Positions 9,205 to 17,438 of a stretch of 29,123 bases of DNA are shown here, one piece after another. How positions within the stretch are numbered: position 1 is the stretch's first letter; every line of letters starts with the position of its first letter. This DNA comes from Paulinella micropora (lineage: Eukaryota > Cercozoa > Imbricatea > Euglyphida > Paulinellidae), in the NCBI GenBank assembly GCA_019918135.1, contig WBZZ01005981.1:80001-109123 (forward strand), given 5' to 3'. Made by a program: the position numbers and the translations under genes. Under the pieces are notes generated by a model. It saw only the letters and a program-made list of their open reading frames with translations. It searched no databases and was not told the DNA's origin.

Positions 9205-10749
9205 ATGGAGACCGTGTGTGCGTGGCACTGGAACCCGTCTCCGCAGTGCAGGACGGCGGCCTTCGCCACACACCTCCGGGCGGCGCTGGAGCGCAACGAC
9301 TGGGCCGCGACGTGCCGCCGCCACACAACCCCGCGCGCGAATGCGGACTCGTGCCGCACGCAGCTGGGCGTCGTCTCATCACTAAACACCGCGTTGGACG
9401 GAGTGCTCGGTGAGTTACTCTCGACTTCGCGCCAGGCCGTGCTGGCGGTGGGGCCCGAGAGCGCCTTGGTCGCGGAGGACCTCGTGCGCGCCACGCCGCC
9501 CGTGCTGCTCATCACGCTGGAAAAACAACCCCCGCGCCTCTGGTCCAGGTTCGAGCAGTGCCACCACCTCCACCACTGCGCGGACCCCCGAACAGCGCTC
9601 GAGCAGCGCCGGCTGGCCTGCAACCTGGCGTGGGTCGATGCGTGCGGTCCCGAAGGCGGGGGGCCCGCGCTGGCGCGCGGCGTCCGCGCCGCCCTGGGCT
9701 TGCTGCAGAACAGCCGGGCGGTCCTGGTCTGCCGGTTCACTGGCGTTTGCGCGCTAGAGACACAGCTGCTGCTGGCCGCGGCGGCCCTGTGCTTCGCCGA
9801 ATGGGTGGTGGTCACGCCGCTAGTGCGCCCTAACAGTGACGAGGCCTACCTGGTGGCGCGGGGGTTGCGCCGCGAGGCCGTGCCACTGACGTTAGGGGCG
9901 CTGGATCGCTACCTCCAGTCGCCGAGCGCCACGGTGCTGCTCGACGCCCTCCCGCTCACCGCCGTGTGGCTCTTCAGGGAAGACCTCGCCACCTACGTCT
10001 CTGCAACCGGCACGGCCGCGCCCGCACAGTGCCGGTTGCTGCACGTGGCACTGGAGCGCTACCAGCGCCCGCCGCCCGACCCGCTCGAACCACTGACGGC
10101 ACGGGCGCTGGCCGACCCGGGCTTCTGGTGCAGGCTCACGGTTCTTGGCTGGCAGGCGCTGTGCGGGCAAACCGCGGGTGCGCCGCGCAACCTCGGCGTG
10201 TGCAGGTGGCTCAGCGACTACCTGTCGTCGATTGGCCGGACCGGTAACGTGACCTTGGCACTGCTCGCGGCGTCCGGCCGCGCCGGTTTGGTCTGGGCCG
10301 CGGGTGACGGGTCGTACTGGCTGCCGGCCGACAAGTTGCGGTCGGATGTATGGCCCGCCGCGGTTGACCCCGATCCCGACAACAAGGGCCCGTGGCTCAG
10401 GCGGTTGCTGGCCGAACTGCCCGCGCGCGACAGGCTGCTAGAGGCGTTGTGCCACGGGTCGCAGCCGCTGCGCTGTCTGCTGCCCGCCGGCGCCATGCTC
10501 GTAGTGTGGCGTGCGGGGGACAAACTCTGGGTGCTCGACGTGCTGCACTGGCCGCTGGCGCCGGCCCGGCTGCAACAGGCCCCGCACGCCCGGCGCCTAG
10601 AGTTCATGGCCGAGGTTCTGCCGGTCCTGGCGCAGCCGGGCGCGCTGCAAGTGGCCACCGGGGACGGACCGTCCAAACTCTCGCTGCCCCTGCGCGCCGG
10701 CGCTGAGACGAGGGCACAAGAGTGGTGCCCCGCCGACGAACGTCCGTAA
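9205..10749 (+). CDS. CMTR1-like cap-1 mRNA 2'-O-methyltransferase (FtsJ domain plus degenerate guanylyltransferase-like domain)
   Basis: This 514-aa intact frame starts at the ATG closest to a pyrimidine-rich leader. Residues of about 55-221 fit an FtsJ/RrmJ-type Rossmann methyltransferase. VGPESALVAEDLV (82-94) sits where the SAM-binding loop is expected, D145 lies in VDACG, and RPNSDEAYLVARGL (208-221) matches the conserved block that closes the fold in cap 2'-O-methyltransferases and supplies the catalytic Glu (E213). The third member of the usual K-D-K-E tetrad appears as R177 in VLVCRF. Residues 441-470 (LWVLDVLHW, then RRLEFMAE) resemble the C-terminal guanylyltransferase-like domain of eukaryotic CMTR1. 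The expected role is methylating the first transcribed nucleotide of capped mRNA. The K-to-R change means activity is uncertain. Assignment is from motif pattern only. Confidence 0.6.
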   Translation: METVCAWHWNPSPQCRTAAFATHLRAALERNDWAATCRRHTTPRANADSCRTQLGVVSSLNTALDGVLGELLSTSRQAVLAVGPESALVAEDLVRATPPVLLITLEKQPPRLWSRFEQCHHLHHCADPRTALEQRRLACNLAWVDACGPEGGGPALARGVRAALGLLQNSRAVLVCRFTGVCALETQLLLAAAALCFAEWVVVTPLVRPNSDEAYLVARGLRREAVPLTLGALDRYLQSPSATVLLDALPLTAVWLFREDLATYVSATGTAAPAQCRLLHVALERYQRPPPDPLEPLTARALADPGFWCRLTVLGWQALCGQTAGAPRNLGVCRWLSDYLSSIGRTGNVTLALLAASGRAGLVWAAGDGSYWLPADKLRSDVWPAAVDPDPDNKGPWLRRLLAELPARDRLLEALCHGSQPLRCLLPAGAMLVVWRAGDKLWVLDVLHWPLAPARLQQAPHARRLEFMAEVLPVLAQPGALQVATGDGPSKLSLPLRAGAETRAQEWCPADERP

Positions 10750-10971
10750 AACTCCCCCCGGGTCCGGTTCCTTTTGTTTTCTACTCGTTGATTAGAGGAC
10801 GATGGGGAGGAACGGGGAAGGGGAGATTTTGCAGGAATCAGTCCCCGATCGCTTTTCTTTCGTTTTTCGGGCGCTTCCGGCCTTCTCCCCTGTCTTGGTT
10901 AAAAATATTTCTTTTTTTCGTTTTTGTGTTTGGCAAGTAAAATAGAAAATCTGAGGAGCAAAAGATAAAAA
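10750..10971 (+). promoter_or_regulatory. Intergenic region, T-rich leader of the next gene
   Basis: It is pyrimidine-rich (TTTTCTTTCG- and TTTCTTTTTTTCG-like strings) up to about 10,940, then A-rich before the ATG at 10972. No palindrome or other gene seen. Confidence 0.3.
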
Positions 10972-12510
10972 ATGACAGAGACGCCCAGCAAGAAAGCGGA
11001 CCAAAAAAAACACGGACGGAACGAGCTATGTACATATTGCCTCGACTGCCGGGCCGATAAGCGGCAGGAGCTCGCACCTTGCCGCGGCGGCGGGCATCAC
11101 AGCTTGCAGAAGCGATTCGGGAAGCGAACCGTTGTCTGTCTCTACCCAACGGCACATAAGCAAAGGGGAAATAAGCTTGCTGTGCCAAAGCTTACAGAAC
11201 GCAGAGAACGGCTTCGAGGTAGTGGCCGTGGCCTGTCTGTGGCCGGCCGACGAGTCTACAATTGTTGGGCAGGCGGCCCACCGACTCTTTCACTACGCCG
11301 AGATATATGTTCAGCAGTCTACGGATAGTGTGCTGGCCAAGTACCTCGTGCTTTACTCTACAATCTGCAACGGGGCTGTCCGGACCATGGTGGTACGCTG
11401 TTTCTGCTGCCGCGCGACGGCTCAGGTATCAAGCAAGTGGCTGAGGCCAAGAGTTTGGTCCGAGAGCTTGACAACCTGCTCTGGGCTGGGCTAGAGAAAG
11501 ACTTGCAAGCTGACTTTAAACCCGAGTGGAAAATTTGCGCCTGATGCGCAGGAAGTGTTCAACGCACAGCAAAACCTGTGGCGCTATGGCCGCCACAGCC
11601 TGCATCCAGGATACGTGTCGAAATTTTCCCGGCGTGCTCTAAAGCAACAGACAGGTGAAAAGGTTATCATGTGGGCAAGTTATGATGCAAATGACGACAA
11701 GCCTCCCGGTTCCGAATCCAAAGAGGACAGGCAGATATTTGGTTTGCTCACGTTGCTGCCTATTCTGCCGGTACTGCCCTGTTTCACAGTGACGGAGGTT
11801 ATTGTCGAAACAGATTCCGCACACGGCTGGCAGGGCTTTCTAGACCAGTGCCTCGAGAGATACCCCAAGCTGACCAACATGGAGCTGCAAAGCCCCGAAC
11901 CTTTGATCCAGCCAGAAAGACATTTGGAAATCTGCCGCGCTTTTCCTCGCGGTGTGCTAACAAACGTCACGCTGGGTCTGCCAGGGTTGGAGGAATTGTC
12001 GTGGTCCTGGCCGCCAGGTGTGATCACGCCATGCCTCACGATCAAGGATACAACGTGTTTGTCCCAGATCACGCTGTGCCCCCCGGCCAAGTCGAGACGG
12101 TGTGCACTATCCAACTAACAGAATTTGCTGATGGTCAACATTTTTACGCCAAGGGCAATGCAGATAAACCTGGATCAACGATCACCATCACACCTGAACC
12201 GACAGGCGGCGAGCTTCCGAGCCTGGTTATTCGTGTTCTAGCCTCAGAAGTGATTTATAATCGGTTTGATCACAAAGAACACCAGGATAGGGTATTCAAG
12301 TTTAAGTACCTCCGTACACCCTCCATACGCATCGAAACTGGTTTAAGCCGCGACGAAGATATCAAGACACTCCAGGTTGTGGATATTCAGCTGGAGCACG
12401 TCAAACGTAAATGCCGTGGCAAAGCAACAACAATCAAGGCTAGCGGTATGCACTTGAGAGACAACAGGTATGGCCTAACTCTCGACAAGGTAGTGATCGT
12501 AAATAAATAG
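10972..12510 (+). pseudogene. Unknown ~510-codon gene broken by about four frameshifts
   Basis: Coding sense alternates between two plus-strand frames. The ATG frame runs 10972 to about 11,160, the second to about 11,390, back to the first until a TGA at 11542, the second from about 11,530 to about 11,985, and the first again to the TAA at 12508. Because only two frames are used, the indels look like alternating single-base gains and losses. The N-terminus carries a short Cys pair (CTYCLDC), possibly zinc-binding. The final 170 codons look like an ordinary mixed alpha/beta domain. GC content is near 50 percent, clearly lower than that of the methyltransferase and kelch genes on either side. 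I recognise no family. It may be an inactive viral gene or an error-ridden region of the assembly. Confidence 0.5.
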
Positions 12511-13475
12511 CTCTAGACATTTAATTTAAATTACAGAATTTTAATAGCGGATTCGAAATCTCAAAGCGGAGATTCCTAGTACACAGAGAGTGTGGGGCAG
12601 GGAGTGGAGACAACACTCCTCCTCCCAGGAACAAACCCCGTCGAACAATTAATACATTTCCTGGTGATACACGCAAGTCCAGACCATTTTCCCGAGCAAG
12701 ATGTCTTGCCTACAACCGCATTCGAAATCAATCGTCCGTCCCGCTCGCAGGCTGAACTTCTGGTACTCTAGGTCTGGGAACAGGCGCTGGCTGTGCCAGC
12801 TTCGCTTCTCCATTCGGGGGGGGGGGGGGGGCAGAAACCTGCAAGCACAAAGAAAAGAAAATCAGAACACAGTCGCGAGAGAGAGAAGAATTTTGGAGGA
12901 AACGGAGGCCGGCAGGCAAGCGGCGGAGATGAATATCTGTAGGGCCGACCTGCGAGAAATGTGGTTTCTTTTTTTTTGGCTCGGTGTGGGAAAGAACCGG
13001 CAGGGGGGGGCCGGCGGTCTCTTTTTCTTGTTCTTGGGGTGTGGGAAAAAAGGGAGGGGGGTAGACGAAGCCCCAACCGGAGCGCAAAGAAAAAAAAAGA
13101 ATTGGTAGTGAGTGGGAGAGGGGGGGGGGCCGGCAGTCGGTTTCTTTTCGCGGCCCCCCCCCTCCCGGTTTCTTCCCCCCCCCCTCCACACCCCAAAAAA
13201 AGACGAGACCTTTTGTTAGCGAAAGGCGTTTCTTTCTTCTATGGGATAGTCGCACGTGCTGGCCAGCATCCACCCTGGTGTTTCCACACGACGGGGCCCA
13301 CAAAACACCGAAAAAAAGGGGAAATGGACCGGACAGAAACGCGAAGCTGTAAGGAAATGGAGGGGGGGGGGCCGGCCGGTGCAGAAACACAGGAAACAGA
13401 AAAAAAGAAAAAGAGCGCACAACTTGAAGCACTATCCCCTCTTTGTCTTCTCTGTCCCGCCGACCGCCCCGATAA
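12511..13475. promoter_or_regulatory. Long homopolymer-rich region upstream of the kelch gene
   Basis: It begins AT-rich, with the 12-bp palindrome TAATTTAAATTA near 12525, then holds G runs at about 12819, 12998, 13118 and 13363, several ending in GGCCGG. The last 50 bases before 13476 are pyrimidine-rich. Frames on both strands (including a 433-codon one on the minus strand that overlaps the kelch gene) are Pro/Gly/Phe-rich and do not look like proteins. I see no gene. Confidence 0.35.
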
Positions 13476-14966
13476 ATGCAGACCAGAAGGAAAAGAAGGC
13501 TGGCCCAAACCTTAGCCTGGTCCAGCCAATGTCGCGGGCTCGACAACGATGGCGCGGACGATACGGCGGCCTCCGAGCCAGTTGTTGTGAACAGGCCCGC
13601 CGTGGAGCTGTACCAGACCCTGTTGGACACGGTGTCGAAGCTACAGTTGCTGCGGGACGGCCGCTTCGGCGACGGTTTGGCCGACGAATCAACTACGTTC
13701 CTCCTGGACCGACGACCCTCGGTCGGCGAGATTAAACTCTGGCTGTTAGGCACGCGCACCAAGTGGCAAGAATTGCCCCGAGCCATTTCGGAGGCCCGGC
13801 AGCAGCTGACCGCTACAAATGCCAAGCGCAGGCAAGACATAGAAGCCCTGGAGGCCGAGAGCGCGGCGCTGTGCCTGCGCATGGAACAGAGCTCAGAGCA
13901 AAAGGAGCTCAGCGACCAACTGTACTGCGTCCGCCAAATGATCGGCAAGCACAAGGCAGAGCTGCAAGAACAATCTTCACGTGAGACGCTGGAAGTAGAA
14001 GCGGACGTAGAACGCGAAAATTGTCTCATAGAGCTCTCTGTGGTGCGCCAGCCATCTTGGAGCTCGAGGGAAAAGACGCGAGTCCCGGCCCGCTACCACC
14101 TTCTGTGCGTTTTTGGCGGCTCCGCCGCGACCACTCGCCGGGGCCTGGGGCACACGTTCTGCTACGACGCCGGGCAAAACCGCTGGACGCGACGCGGCGA
14201 GCTCCGCAAGCCCCGCACACATTTTGCCGGCACGGCCGTAGGCAAATGTCTGTACGCGATCGGGGGGGTCGACGGCTGGCACAGCTTGAAAGACGTCGAG
14301 CGCCTAGACCTCTCGCAATCGGACGCGAAATGGGAGCGACTGCCGCCGCTGCCACAGCCCTGCTCCGGCGCGCTGGCCCTGGCGCTCGACAACGCCATCT
14401 TTCTGCTCGGCGGCTCTGGCGACACGCAGAATCTGGCACGCGTCGCGGTCTTTGACCTGGCTACAGAGGACTGGTCCGAGTCTCCGTCTATGATCAGGGC
14501 CCGGCAGTTTGCCGGCGGCGGCGTGCTGGACGAGAGGTTATACGTCTTTGGGGGCAGGGGCAACACAAGCAGGGCCCTGGCCTATGCGGAACGCTGCACC
14601 ATTGGGGGCCCGTGGTCCGAGGTGGCGCGCCTGCGGGTCGCGAGGTGGGGCTGCGGGTGTGCCGTGCTGAACAACAAACTTTACGCCCTGGGCGGCCGGA
14701 ACGCGCTGGATCAGGTGCTAGCTTCCGTCGAGCGCTATGACCCGGCCCTGAACGTGTGGGAGGAAGTCGCGCCGCTGCTTCAGGAGCGCGGGGGCGCGGC
14801 CGCGGCCGTGCTCAACAACGAACTGTATGTGCTGGGCGGCTCCGATCGCGAAGGGAAAGCGCTCGCCTCTGTCGAGCGCTACGACGAGCGCCGGAATGCC
14901 TGGACTTTTGTCACCAATATGCCTGCGTCCTTAAGCGGGGCCGCCTGCGCGGTTGCGTTGGGCTGA
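13476..14966 (+). CDS. Kelch-propeller protein with N-terminal coiled coil
   Basis: This 496-aa frame is intact. From about residue 207 to the end there are six kelch-type repeats. Each has a double-Gly (VFGGS, AIGGVD, LLGGSG, VFGGRG, ALGGRN, VLGGSD) and most have the downstream Tyr/Trp pair typical of a beta-propeller blade (for example VERYDPALNVWEEV). Residues of about 100-165 form a charged coiled coil. There is no BTB or BACK domain, which would be expected in a cullin-adaptor KLHL protein and in poxvirus kelch proteins. A role as a protein-interaction scaffold or substrate receptor is inferred from the family. It converges with the minus-strand gene ending at 15154. Confidence 0.85.
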   Translation: MQTRRKRRLAQTLAWSSQCRGLDNDGADDTAASEPVVVNRPAVELYQTLLDTVSKLQLLRDGRFGDGLADESTTFLLDRRPSVGEIKLWLLGTRTKWQELPRAISEARQQLTATNAKRRQDIEALEAESAALCLRMEQSSEQKELSDQLYCVRQMIGKHKAELQEQSSRETLEVEADVERENCLIELSVVRQPSWSSREKTRVPARYHLLCVFGGSAATTRRGLGHTFCYDAGQNRWTRRGELRKPRTHFAGTAVGKCLYAIGGVDGWHSLKDVERLDLSQSDAKWERLPPLPQPCSGALALALDNAIFLLGGSGDTQNLARVAVFDLATEDWSESPSMIRARQFAGGGVLDERLYVFGGRGNTSRALAYAERCTIGGPWSEVARLRVARWGCGCAVLNNKLYALGGRNALDQVLASVERYDPALNVWEEVAPLLQERGGAAAAVLNNELYVLGGSDREGKALASVERYDERRNAWTFVTNMPASLSGAACAVALG

Positions 14967-15027
14967 CATTCCCTGCTGGTCCGTTTGCGCTTGGACGGAA
15001 AATCGACTTTTTTTCTTCTTTCTCAAA

Positions 15028-15036
15028 TTTATTAAA
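15028..15036. terminator. Overlapping candidate poly(A) signals on both strands
   Basis: TTTATTAAA reads ATTAAA on the plus strand (15031-15036, about 65 bases after the kelch stop) and AATAAA on the minus strand (15028-15033, about 120 bases past the stop of the convergent 363-aa gene). Placement between two convergent genes is what a shared 3'-end region should look like. Confidence 0.4.
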
Positions 15037-15153
15037 AGGAAATAGATTTGTGTGTGTCATGATATATATAAAGCCGGCGATGGCACAGACGTCGGAGCAA
15101 AAAAGAAAGCCTCAATTTCCCTCTCCCGCCCCCGTGCCCCCCATCCACAAATC

Positions 15154-16245
15154 TTAATGTCGGCCGCAATTGCGGCATTTACTTTTATGAAAGAAGCTGT
15201 CCAGCAGGGATTTCTCTCCGCCAACCCGCTGAGCTATTTCGTTGGCAAGCACCCCCACCCGAGCGCTGTCTTTGGCTGTCGGCAAGTCGCTGATGATTCG
15301 ATTGAGGTTTTTGTTAATAGCCAGCACGTCCGGGCTGACGCCCAAATTGTCGCGGAGGACCGCCATGACACAGCGCACGGCTTTCGACCCCAGTTCGTAG
15401 CACCACTCCTCGTGGCTTTTGCTGCGCTTCATGATATTTAACCAAGCGTCCGGGAGCGGACAGTCTTCGCTTTCTAGCCACGTTCTGAACAGCGTAATCC
15501 AACCGGGGATATTTGACTCGCTACGGAAGACAAGCTTTCTCTCAGGCCAATAATCGCTCAGCACCTTATCAAGCTGAATCAATTGTTTCAGGAGTTTTGA
15601 ATCGCTAACGCTCGGCGCTTTATGCCTGCCCGGTACCACCATGAAGTCTAGGGCTTGACTAAGCTTTTCGAGCATGTGCTCGGGTAGAATAGCGACCCTG
15701 ACGATGGGGAATGTGCGACCCCAAGGCGAATTGCTAAACAAAAACGGGCCAGCACCTTGGCACAAGCCTGATAAGAAATCAGTCTTGATCGAAGGCGTGG
15801 CATATACCTTTTCTCGGTGAAACGGTAGTTTTTGCATAAACATGATACTACAGCTTCTTTCCTCCCGTACCACTCGAGAAAAATCATAAAAAGTGCAGGC
15901 ATTACGGTATGCTGTGAGCGAGTCGAAGGACTGGATTTCCCATGCGATTGTTTTCAGTTCAACATCAACAACCTCTTGTTTAAACCACGTGTCCGGTAGC
16001 TTCCTTCCCTGTCCAAAGGTCCAGTCATGTAGATCCGGTTCGTAGTAGAGAGGCACGGAAGGGCCCGCGCCGAGCATGTTTCTAACATCTCTATAGGTCG
16101 TTTTTGATTCCACCACCTCCAAATCACTGACTCTGTCTTTTGCGGCGGGCCTGCCATTTTCAAGGACCCAATAGGTCACCCGAACCTTGATTTTCCGGGG
16201 GCCCGTGCAAATTCCACACTCTGTTACCGGAAACTCGTTGCTCAT
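15154..16245 (-). CDS. Hypothetical protein, 363 aa, with terminal Cys pairs
   Basis: An intact frame from the ATG at 16245 to a TAA. It has two possible zinc half-sites, CGIC near residues 10-13 and CRNCGRH at the extreme C-terminus, which could join in the folded protein. The body is a mix of strands and helices, rich in Trp and aromatic residues, without signal peptide or membrane span. I recognise no family. Codon and base composition (about 50 percent GC) match the broken gene at 10972-12510 rather than the GC-rich neighbours. Being intact among broken genes, it is one of the better candidates for a functional product here. Confidence 0.65.
   Translation of the reverse strand: MSNEFPVTECGICTGPRKIKVRVTYWVLENGRPAAKDRVSDLEVVESKTTYRDVRNMLGAGPSVPLYYEPDLHDWTFGQGRKLPDTWFKQEVVDVELKTIAWEIQSFDSLTAYRNACTFYDFSRVVREERSCSIMFMQKLPFHREKVYATPSIKTDFLSGLCQGAGPFLFSNSPWGRTFPIVRVAILPEHMLEKLSQALDFMVVPGRHKAPSVSDSKLLKQLIQLDKVLSDYWPERKLVFRSESNIPGWITLFRTWLESEDCPLPDAWLNIMKRSKSHEEWCYELGSKAVRCVMAVLRDNLGVSPDVLAINKNLNRIISDLPTAKDSARVGVLANEIAQRVGGEKSLLDSFFHKSKCRNCGRH
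15163..15176. repeat. 14-bp perfect palindrome at the 3' end of the 363-aa gene
   Basis: GCCGCAATTGCGGC spans the last codons of the gene. A one-base-longer relative (GCCGCAATTTGCGGC) lies downstream of the origin-binding helicase gene at 20107-20123. Confidence 0.8.
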
Positions 16246-16691
16246 GCCCTCGAGGTTTCTCCTTTGGATTTAATCAGAGAACAAGCAGCAGGAAAAGCGC
16301 ACCTTCGTTGCCTCTGCAAAAGAAAATTTTGTTCCTGCTATATTTCTCCCCTGATGCCGAGCTGGTCCGGGAGGGGGGAGTGGGAGGGATGATAAAAAAA
16401 GCTAAATCCCGCCGCCGAACTACGGAGCTGGTGAACAAAAAACTTTTTTTGGAGCGAAATGTCTGCCAATCACTAAATGTCCTGCAGAAGGTTTTTTGGG
16501 AAACGAGGGCGGGCGGGAAGTTTTTTTTAAAAATAATTTCCCCGCCCGCCAATTTTGCCCTCAAAGACATTTCTAATCGCCGGAAGGTGCCCGGGCCTCC
16601 CGCAAAGACCTGTGCTAAAAAAGGCACTGTCACGTCCCCGCCCTTGCTTGATCATCTTTCCCCTCTCTCCAAACTTTTTCTCACTGGCACA
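16246..16691. promoter_or_regulatory. Intergenic region with GC-armed, AT-centred inverted repeat (candidate origin or promoter)
   Basis: GGCGGGCGGG (16508-16517) and CCCGCCCGCC (16541-16550) flank a 23-base, almost pure A/T spacer. A second inverted pair, GAAATGTCT (16456-16464) and AGACATTTC (16565-16573), lies outside it. Herpesvirus origins recognised by UL9-type proteins also place paired sites around an AT-rich spacer, though with a different site sequence, so an origin role is inference. The segment also has to hold the promoter of the 363-aa gene. Confidence 0.4.
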
Positions 16692-17438
16692 CTAGGCCTC
16701 CTCTTGCTGCCGCGGCTGTCCCAGAAATTTAGTCAGCTGGGGCTGCAGGTTTTTTTTCCAGTGCGGGTGTTGTACGGGCGGTGCCGCCTTTTTCTGGGCA
16801 GGTTTTTTGCCACTGCGGCGTCGAGCCACAGTGGCCGCCTTCCTTGGTTTTTCTTGGCGCGGCACGTCCCCTTCGTCTTGTCTGGCGACGCAGCCGTTCT
16901 GGCATCGCGAGAGGCACACGTGTGGTCGTGTGCTGAACCCGCAGTCAAAGCAGGCCTGGGCCACGCAGGCCGGCTTGGGGCACAGATAAAGCCGGCGCCT
17001 GCGGCATTGCCGGCAAAGCCCCAGCTCGTTTCGTTTCACGATGCTGGCGCCCGTACACGCCGCACACTGCACTTGCCTGGTTGCCGCCTTGCCCCACCAG
17101 TCGTCGATTGTTTCCCGACTGTCGGCCGGCTCTGCACGGGCTTGCGCCAGTTCGGCCCTCTGCGCCTCTTCCTCTGCCAACGCGGTTCGGAGGCCTTCCT
17201 CTTCCTGAGCCAACCGTGCTTGGTGGCGTTCCCGCTCCGCCGCACAAACGGTACAGGCTCGCCCCACGACTAGCGCCCGGTGGCACTGCGGGCAGTACCG
17301 TGTGTTCAGCGCGAGCGCTGCCTGCACCGTGGCGGGCCGTTCGCGCTCGGCAGTCGGCCACGACGCCGGCGGGGCCCGCTCTGGTGCATCCTCAGCCATC
17401 CCAAGCTGCGAGGCCGTCTGCAGCTTTGTTGCCATCAT
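16692..17438 (-). CDS. Cys-rich zinc-binding/coiled-coil protein, 248 aa
   Basis: I start at the first of two adjacent ATGs (17438). The frame is open up to 17588, and that extension looks coding (charged, helical), so the true start may lie across the 9-G run at 17569. Features in order: zinc ribbon CPQC (49-52) plus CTVC (62-65); charged coiled coil (about 68-105); a dense Cys/His region from 125 (CAAC, CRQC, CPKPAC, CFDC and a CxxxC cluster) resembling a cross-braced RING- or B-box-like fold without an exact match; and a Lys-rich basic tail. The zinc/coiled-coil order recalls TRIM-type architecture, but I cannot call a RING. It could bind nucleic acid or act as an adaptor. Confidence 0.6.
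   Translation of the reverse strand: MMATKLQTASQLGMAEDAPERAPPASWPTAERERPATVQAALALNTRYCPQCHRALVVGRACTVCAAERERHQARLAQEEEGLRTALAEEEAQRAELAQARAEPADSRETIDDWWGKAATRQVQCAACTGASIVKRNELGLCRQCRRRRLYLCPKPACVAQACFDCGFSTRPHVCLSRCQNGCVARQDEGDVPRQEKPRKAATVARRRSGKKPAQKKAAPPVQHPHWKKNLQPQLTKFLGQPRQQEEA

Noticed and set aside
12728..14029. 433-codon minus-strand frame
   Set aside because: It is antisense to the kelch gene, low in complexity and rich in Pro, Phe and Ser from homopolymers, with no motif.
16308..17273. 321-codon plus-strand frame
   Set aside because: Half overlaps the zinc-protein gene in antisense and half is intergenic; GC-rich codon structure on the other strand explains it.
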